This document shows positions 25,801-34,800 of a stretch of 64,000 nucleotides of DNA, piece by piece; position 1 is the first letter of the stretch; the number at the start of each line of letters is the position of its first letter. The stretch is from NCBI RefSeq assembly GCF_000004195.4, contig NC_030679.2, positions 144,158,039-144,222,038 on the forward strand, in the 5' to 3' direction. The notes beneath the pieces were generated by a model, which was given only the letters and a program-made list of their open reading frames with translations, was not told the origin of the DNA and made no database searches. The stretch is from Xenopus tropicalis. Lineage: Eukaryota; Chordata; Amphibia; Anura; Pipidae. The translations under genes were made by a program, and so were the position numbers.

Positions 25801-28800
25801 ACTGACTCCACATAAAGCATGGACCACAGCCTTGAAAAATATGCACCATCCTTGGCCACTCCTCTCACCCCAACTTCCACTCTGGGCCAACTCGCTCCTA
25901 CCCGACCTACAGGAACTACAGGACTACACCTATTGGCCACGACTGGGTTTTAAGAAACTTGGAGACCTAACACTTGGTCCTCAGTTTCCCACATACCAAG
26001 ACCTACAAGACAGAGCTCTGGGAAAGCAGATACAATTTTATAGATACCTCCAACTTAGGCACGCCTTTCACGCACAATTCCACACCCTTCCTCCCACAAT
26101 AACCACAGTAACCCTAGAGGACATCCTGCTCTCTCCATCTCCAGCCAAACTACTATCTAGGCTATACAAAGAGATTATGACAACAATTAAGCCACCCTTT
26201 GATCGAGCCTACCGTCTTTGGACGCAAGACATCCCAGAACTAGCACAAGACCAATGGGAGGAAGCCACAGAAAATGCCTATGATTTCCTAATCCCAATAA
26301 AGGATAGGCTCATACAGTACAAATTTCTGCACCAAACCTACATAACACCCCTCAAACTGATGAGATTTGGGAGAAGACAGGATGACCTCTGCCCAAGATG
26401 TAAATCCCCCGGGGCCAATTTCTTCCACATGATTTGGTCCTGTCCCCCCATACACGAATTCTGGTCCAAAATAATGGAAACACTAGCAAGTGAACTGGGT
26501 ACACCGCAGATAGTAGACCCAATAACTTGCCTACTAGGAGTCATAGATGGAATAATATGCACTAACGTGGCCAGAGTCAGACTGCGTACGCTCATGTTCT
26601 ACGCCAAAAAAACAATAATTATGCACTGGATGGGAGACACCCTCCCCTCCCAAACATTCTGGAGAAGGCTGGTGGATGGAGCTCTCCCCCTTATCAAATT
26701 AACCTATGAAACAAGGGGTGCTTATGACAAGTTTGACAAGATCTGGGAAAATTGGTATAATCAAGACAATCTGGACACATAACCTACCCCTTCACACTAA
26801 ATGTGACTGATCCGACAGAACTAAACACACTCACCTACACTGTGATAACTACAACGCCTAGTAATAGCACCCTTGACTGTATTGGCCTAAACCTGACTCG
26901 ACACCATTTCAATCTTAATGTCAATATATTATACACTGTTTTGTATTTTTGTTTTGTGATGTTGTAAAACCAATAAAAAATTTACCTATAAAAAAAAAAA
27001 AAGTGCCCCATAATCATCATGACAGAGTCCCTTTAAACTTTATGCATGTGGGAGGGGTTATAGATACAAAAAACAAATGCTGACTTAACTCTTATGTAGA
27101 AAAGGTTGGTTAATTTACTGTTTCTGGTCACAGTGGCCATGATCTGTCTCACTGGGAGCTGTTTGGTCCATGCAGCCAAATACTGCTCAAGGGGATGGAC
27201 ACTGGAGAGGTTCCAGAACAGGTACAGCTCCGACATTTCCACTCTACACCACTTCCTTCCGACCCTATTCCATTAACTAAGGACTCCATATTTATCTTGC
27301 AGATAGTAATGGCTGCTCTTACCTGCTGCCACTTCTCTCTCTTGTGGGAGCTTTTCCATATCTCCAACTCCAAAGGCCCACAGGTAGGGTTTCTCAGTGA
27401 AGGTTGTAAAGTTAACATATATACTTAGCCTTATCCGCGCTTGCCCAATATCGCTACCCACTGTGTAGATTAAACAAAAACACCTCACCAATACTGTGAA
27501 ATAAGTAAATGATTAAATAAATAGATATTAATGAGCAGCTGCCTACCTCCAAACTAATCCCAAATCACATCAAAAACTATCTTAACGCAGAGTTGGCGCT
27601 CTCATAAAACAAATTACCAAGTTATGTGATTCAAACAATTTGTATTTATTAGTGAATTGTAATAAAATCATATATACATAGTAATATCTTATAATTAAAA
27701 TCCAAATAAATTATATCAGTGCAACAGATAATCCAGTATTTATTAGAGGAACTAAGGAAAATCAATAATAACCAGCATGATAGTTCATCAAATAGTTAAA
27801 AAATATATATAATTTTGGGAATCAGTATAGAGTCAGCACAATCAGATTGAAAATTGAGTATATATAGAATGCATCTGAGTAAAAAATTGGAGATAAATAG
27901 TAAAATTGCACACATGCAATGGATAGGGCAAGATATTACTATGTATATATGATTTTATTACAATTCACTAATAAATACAAATTGTTTGAATCACATAACT
28001 TGGTAATTTGTTTTATGAGAGCGCCAACTCTGCGTTAAGATAAAGTTAACATATACCTAGCTGTTTAGCAAGTGAGGGAATACAGGGATATGGGAGATAG
28101 CTCTCAGTACAAGTTGCCCCAGGGACTGGTGCCATTGCCATCTTGGAGTCAGGAAGGAATTTTTCCCCCCCTGGGGCAAATTAGAGAGGCTTCAGATGGG
28201 GTTTTCGCCTTCCTCTGGATCAACTGGCAGTTAGGCAGGTTATATACTGTATAAGCATTAGGGTTAAACGTGATGGATGGGTGTAACATATGTTAATATA
28301 TAAATGAGGCACAGAAAGAAGAAATATTGCTCACTTTCCACCTCTGCTAACCTTCCCTTCTCATTATTCCCTCCCTTATCCTTACTGTGTAATCAGAATC
28401 AGATTTCCCCTCTGAAGCAGAAGCTCAGGCAGTTTTGTGACATTTGCCAAGGCTGTCTCTCTGATCTCAACGCTGCCATCAGGAAGCAGGTAATTTGGCT
28501 TTTCCTGTGTTAGGCTTCTAGTAGGAGCTTCCATATCTTACCTTCCCTATCACTGCATCCCTTACTTTTGCCATTTTTAAAGGGAAACTACACCCCAAGA
28601 ATGAATACGTAACCAATAGACAGTTTATATTATGTTAAGTGGCCTATTAAAGAATCTCCCCAAACTGGAATATATATATCAGTAAATATTGCCCTTTTAC
28701 ATCCTTTCCCTTGAGCCGCCATTTTGTTATAGGCTGTGTGCTCCCTCAGAGATCAGCTGACAGGAAGTGATGCAGCTCTAACTGTAACAGGAAGAAGTGT

Positions 28801-31800
28801 GGGAGCAAAAGGCAGAACTCTGCCCATTCATTGGCTGATGGGGCCTAGCATGTATGTGTGCCTTGGCTTACATTGTTTGGGGTATAGTTTCCCTTTAAGC
28901 AGGTTCACTGCACCCCTTTTCTTCTATTACTGTGTCGTGCTGATTATTTATTGCTCTCTCTTTGTCCTGCAGGCATTTGTCCTCCTCAGTGATTTGCTGG
29001 TTATATTTGGCAGTCCCATAGCCCAGGAGCAGAGATTTTACCTGCAGCCTCTTGCGTATCGTCCTAGTCTGTCTCTGCAGGCTGAGCTGGCTGGATTTCT
29101 GTTGGATAATGTATTCACTGACCCTGAAGAAGGTTGTAAAATATCCAAAAATACCAAATATAAATCAAAGAAAGGCCTAAGGGAAAGTTCACAGGGGTGT
29201 ATTAGTTAAAGGGTGCAGGGTATGGTTAACTTAAGAATAAGGTGGCCATACACGGTAAGATTTGGCTAGATTGCCAAACCAGAAAATTTTTCCCTGATAT
29301 GCCCACCTCATGGTTATCGTTTGGCCCTAGGACCGATGCGGTCCCCGATTCAATAGAAAATTAAGCCTGTCTGATCAACATCTGGCCAGTTTTTGGCTAC
29401 ATATTGTTGGGGAGGGCTGTCGGAGGGCCCCATACACGGGCAGATAAGCTGCTGAGTGGTTCTTAAGGACCCAAATCAGGAGCTGAAATCTGCAATTGGC
29501 TGACAGAACCCCTGGGCCACTGCCTGGTTGGGAGGTGTTTCAGTAGGATCAGATTTCCCATAGAAATAAACCAACTATGATTGGCTGGCATTAGCCTACA
29601 CAATATGGAGTCTCTGCGCATTGATAAATGTGCCCCTTTAGATAAGGCAGTGGGTACTAAAGTAGTACAGGTATTTGATCCGTTGTCCGGAAACCCATTA
29701 TCCAGAAAGCTCAGAATTATGGAAAGCCCATCTTCCATAGACTCCATTTTAAGCAATAATTATTTACATTTTTAGAAATGATTCCCTTTTTCTCTGCAAT
29801 AATAAAACAATACCTGTACTTGATCCCAACTAAGGTATAATTACCCCTTATTGGGGCAGAACAGCCCTATTGGGTTTATTTAATGGTTAAATGATTCCCT
29901 TTTCTCTGTAATAATAAAACAATACCTGTACTTGATCCCAACTAAGGTATAATTACCCCTTATTGGGGCAGAACAGCCCTATTGGGTTTATTTAATGGTT
30001 AAATGATTCCCTTTTCTCTGTAATAATAAAACAGTACCTGTACTTGATCCCAACTAAGATATAATTACCCCTTATTGGGGCAGAACAGCCCTATTGGGTT
30101 TATTTAATGGTTAAATGATTCTCTTTTCTCTGTAATAATAAAACAGTACCTGTACTTGATCCCAACTAAGATATAATTACCCCTTATTGGGGGCAGAACA
30201 GCCCTATTGGGTTTATTTAATGGTTAAATGATTCCCTTTTCTCTGTAATAATAAAACAGTACCTGTACTTGATCCCAACTAAGATATAATTACCCCTTAT
30301 TGGGGCAGAACAGCCCTATTTGGGTTTATTTCATGGTTAAATGATTCCCTTTTCTCTGTAATAATAAAACAGTACCTGTAATTGATCCCAACTAAGATAT
30401 AATTACCCCTTATTGGGGGCAGAACAGCCCTATTGGGTTTATTTCATGGTTACATTATTAGAAGCATACTGATTTATGTTAAATATAAGGGTTGTGTTAC
30501 AGAGAATGAGGCCCGACGCACTGAAACGCTACACGAGAGAAGAAACCTGCTGGCCGGTTACTGCAAACTGATCCTGTATAGTTCCCTGCAGCTGCATTCT
30601 GCCAGCGATATCTTTAGGCATTATGTCAAGGTAAGTGTCCCACCCCAAACCGGGCAGCGTATGGCCATATTGTTTATTACTGTACTGTGTATTAGCATGC
30701 TGTGTCCTAATTGGCTGTTTCCTTGCTAATGAGGAAGGGAAGCCATGATGGTCCTAATAGCACCTAGTTTTAAAATTAAGCATGTTCAGTTACCCTTGTT
30801 CGATTCGGTTCGGTATGTGCCTGAATCTCTCACAAAGGATTCCGTGCATCCCTAATTTAAACAAAATTTTAGTGCGATGTAGACATTGAAATTCTGAGAC
30901 AATTTGTAATTGGTCTTTATTATTTTGTTTGTGGTTTTTCAGTTAGTTAGCAGTTTGGAATTTCAGCAGCTATCTGGTTGCTAGGGTGCCATTTACCATA
31001 GCAACCAGGCAGTCATTTGAATGAGAGACTGGAAGATGAGTAGGAAGATAAGTAATAGAAATTAACAAAAACAATACAATTGCGGCCCCAGAGACCATTT
31101 TTTTTTTAGCTTCTGGGGTCGGTGACCCCCATTTGAAAACTGGAAAGAAGCAGAAGAGTAAGGCAAATAATTTAAAAAGTTCAAAAAAAAAAAATAAGAA
31201 AGACAAATTGAAAAGTTACTAGGAATAGGCCAATCTTTCACGTGCTAAAAGGTGAACCTCCTCTTTAAAGGGGCAGTACACCTTCAATGTCCACATCTTA
31301 TTAAACCACTAACAATGCTCTCAGCCTGTTAGAAAATCCATTTTCCATAGAAAATCAAAAGGCCACTGTAAGAGCTACTTGTTATACCTGTTAATTCAGC
31401 CCTTTTGTCTCTCTGATCAGTTTTCTGAAGGGATGGGAGGGGCCTATTCTCAACCTGACACAATGGGAACTTCCTGTATGCTGACATCATCACTCCCAGG
31501 CTTTGCCCTTACTTCTTTCCTATTGGACCAATTCATTGGTTGCTTGAGCACTCTAACCAGTTGTATAAATTGAAAGGCCATTGGTTAATTTCTCCCTGGC
31601 AATGACATAGGCAAACAGGCTCAGCCTATCCATAACTTACTGTTATGTTAGATTTACATCTCTCAGGCACAGGAAGCAGTGTCAGACTGACAGGAGGCAC
31701 AGCCAATAGGAGTTAAGGCTGCTGCCAGTACATCATATAAGGAAGTAAACAAGCGACTGTAGTGTTTATAGGGGTCACTGACCCCCCCAGCACAGGCTCT

Positions 31801-34800
31801 GGGCAGAAGTGAAGGCTTAGCAGAGGGAGGAATCTGAGGGGAATCTCTCTTCAGCTGCACATTTTTTGCTAACTATGTATAATGATTAATGTGAGCTGTT
31901 AGATTTGTGAATGTCGTACAAAGGTGAGCAGCCCCTTTAAGACTAAGGCACAAATACAGGTGCGTAAGCAGCAGGCTCAGCGGCCATTGATCTCTTTCAG
32001 TTTAACGCCAGTTACGGGGATCTCATTAAGGAGACGCTGCACAAGTGCCGAAGCATCAGCAGAGAGGAGACCACCAAGACTGTGCTGCTCAGTCTCACTC
32101 AGGTATGCACTCTGTCTGTATCTCACTGTCTTATTGCACTCTCATTATTATACTCAGGTGCGGCATCCCTTATTCGGAAACCTGTTATGCAGAAACTCCA
32201 AATTACAGGAATGTTCATCTCCCATAGACTTCGCTGTACTCAAATAATTCACATTTTTTAAAAAAATGTTTTCCTTTTTCTCTGTAATAATAAAACAGTG
32301 CAGGTATGGGATCAGTTATCCGGAAACCCGTTATCCAGAAAGCTCCAAATAACAGAAAGGCCGTCTCCTATAAACTCATCAACTTTCATCAACTAATTCA
32401 CATTTTTTCAAAATGATTTCCTTTTTTCTCTCTAGTAATAAAACAGTACCTGTACTTGATCCCAACTAAGATATAATTACCCCTTATTGGGGGCAGAACA
32501 GCCCTATTGGGTTTATTTCATGGTTAAATGATTCCCTTTTCTCTGTAATAATAAAACAGTACCTGTACTTGATCCCAACTAAGATATAATTACCCCTTAT
32601 TGGGGCAGAACAGCCCTATTGGGTTTATTTAATGGTTAAATGATTCCCTTTTCTCTGTAATAATAAAACAGTACCTGTACTTGATCCCAACTAAGATATA
32701 ATTACCCCTTATTGGGGCAGAACAGTCCTATTGGGTTTATTTAATGGTTAAATGATTCCCTTTTCTCTGTAATAATAAAACAGTACCTGTACTTGATCCC
32801 AACTAAGATATAATTACCCCTTATTGGGGCAGAACAGCCCTATTGGGTTTATTTCATGGTTAAATGATTCCCTTTTCTCTGTAATAATAAAACAGTACCT
32901 GTACTTGATCCCAACTAAGATATAATTACCCCTTATTGGGGCAGAACAGCCCTATTGGGTTTATTTCATGGTTAAATGATTCCCTTTTCTCTGTAATAAT
33001 AAAACAGTACCTGTACTTGATCCAAACTAAGATATAATTACCCCTTATTGGGGCAGAACAGCCCTATTGGGTTTATTTAATGGTTAAATGATTCCCTTTT
33101 CTCTGTAATAATAAAACAGTACCTGTACTTGATCCCAACTAAGATATAATTACCCCTTATTGGGGGCAGAACAGTCCTATGTAACTAATGTTTGATTGAT
33201 TTAAGACTTAATCCCTCTAACTATCTGTGTAGGCCTTTACAGAGCTGTGCCAAGAGGGCGACTCCCCACCCCAGCGCTCCTCTCGCCCCTTCCTAGAAAT
33301 TCGAGGCTTGGCCAGGAGACTTGCTTTGCTCTATGGACCGGATCAGAGGAGATATCGCCAGGATATTGTTTTGCTGCACAAGTGAGTTTGAATGCTGCAA
33401 TTACTGGCCGTGATTATGTTTCATTCTCTCACTTTATTGTACCTATAAGGGTAAAGACACACAGAGCTACTAGTAGAAGCTACTTGTCGTGGCTACAGAA
33501 ATAGACAATGCTGATCACTTAGTGTTAATTACGTGTGTTTTAGCAGAGGCAATTCTTAGTATTGTCTATGGCAGGGGATAAGTAGCAGTGACAAGTAGCT
33601 GCTACTAAGTAGCTCCGTGTGTCTTCACCCAAAATGCTTTGCTAGCTATTGGCCCTTTCCTCGCCATATCTGACTGTGATTAATTTATTAGTATGACTTT
33701 AGCGAGTTTCTCTCATTAGAGAGGGCATCAAATACTGTCTGCGGGAGAATAAAACATCTGATTGGAGCCCTCAGAACCTGCTCTTCCTGGATGTGCTGAG
33801 TGAATTCTCCCACAAAACCATCAAGGAGGACAAGAAGGCACTGTAAGTAGTGCTATACAGGGGCACCCATACAGTATTTGGGGCACGGAAGCAGTGCTAT
33901 ACAGGGGCACCCATACAGTATTTGGGGCACGGAAGCAGCGCTATACAGGGGCACCCATACAGTATTTGGGGCACGGAAGCAGCGCTATACAGGGGCACCC
34001 ATACAGTATTTGGGGCACGGAAGCAGCGCTATACAGGGGCACCATATTTATTTATTTCCAACCCTCCCAGCCTGAGATATTTAGAAGAGACCACTGAGCG
34101 GTGCCTGCCTTCCCAACCAGTGAAAGACAATGAGATTTGGGCCCCTTTCCTGGCGTACAGGAAGTCCCTGTGTGCAGACGAAGAGTCCCCTCCCAGTACC
34201 GAAAGCGATGTGTCGCCGCGCAGGGTGGGAACAAAGAGGAGCACTCCGAGGCCTGAAGTCCCTCCCCAAAGCAAGAGGAGGAGAGGGAGCATAGGTAAGT
34301 ACATGGATTTGGGGTGTTGGAATTGTACCTTCCCCACCGCCACCAGGGGCCCCTCCACTATTCCATCCATGTTTGGCACCCTGACGCCAACATCCAGTCG
34401 CTTGTGTCTGTCCTCTTCATAAATTCAACCCCACTCAGCCATTTGGGGAAAGCTGAGTGGTGGGACACTAAGCCATAGACCAGGGGTCCTCAAACTTTTT
34501 AAACAGGGGGCCAGTTCACGGTCCCTCAGACTATACTTAGTCCTCAAACTACGGACCCCACCCTTACTCCCCAGTGTGTCACTGTGTCACACCGGCAGCC
34601 ATCAAAGATGCTGGACACGTCATTAGCGTCAGCCTGTGGGACACGGGCCGGGTAAATTACTTTGGGGGAGCCATAGTTTGAGGACCCCTGCTGTAGTCAT
34701 TTCCATGGCATTGAAGGCCAATGAGAAGGCGGAGTTAAGGTCCCCATACAGGGGCCGATTCTAGCTGCCGATATGGGTCCCTTAGACCGATTCGGCAGCT

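Noticed and set aside
33850..34422. 190-codon frame starting in a tandem repeat and running through STAG3 exon 28
   Set aside because: The first part translates the 46-bp repeat of intron 27. The second part is genuine exon 28 and is annotated as such.
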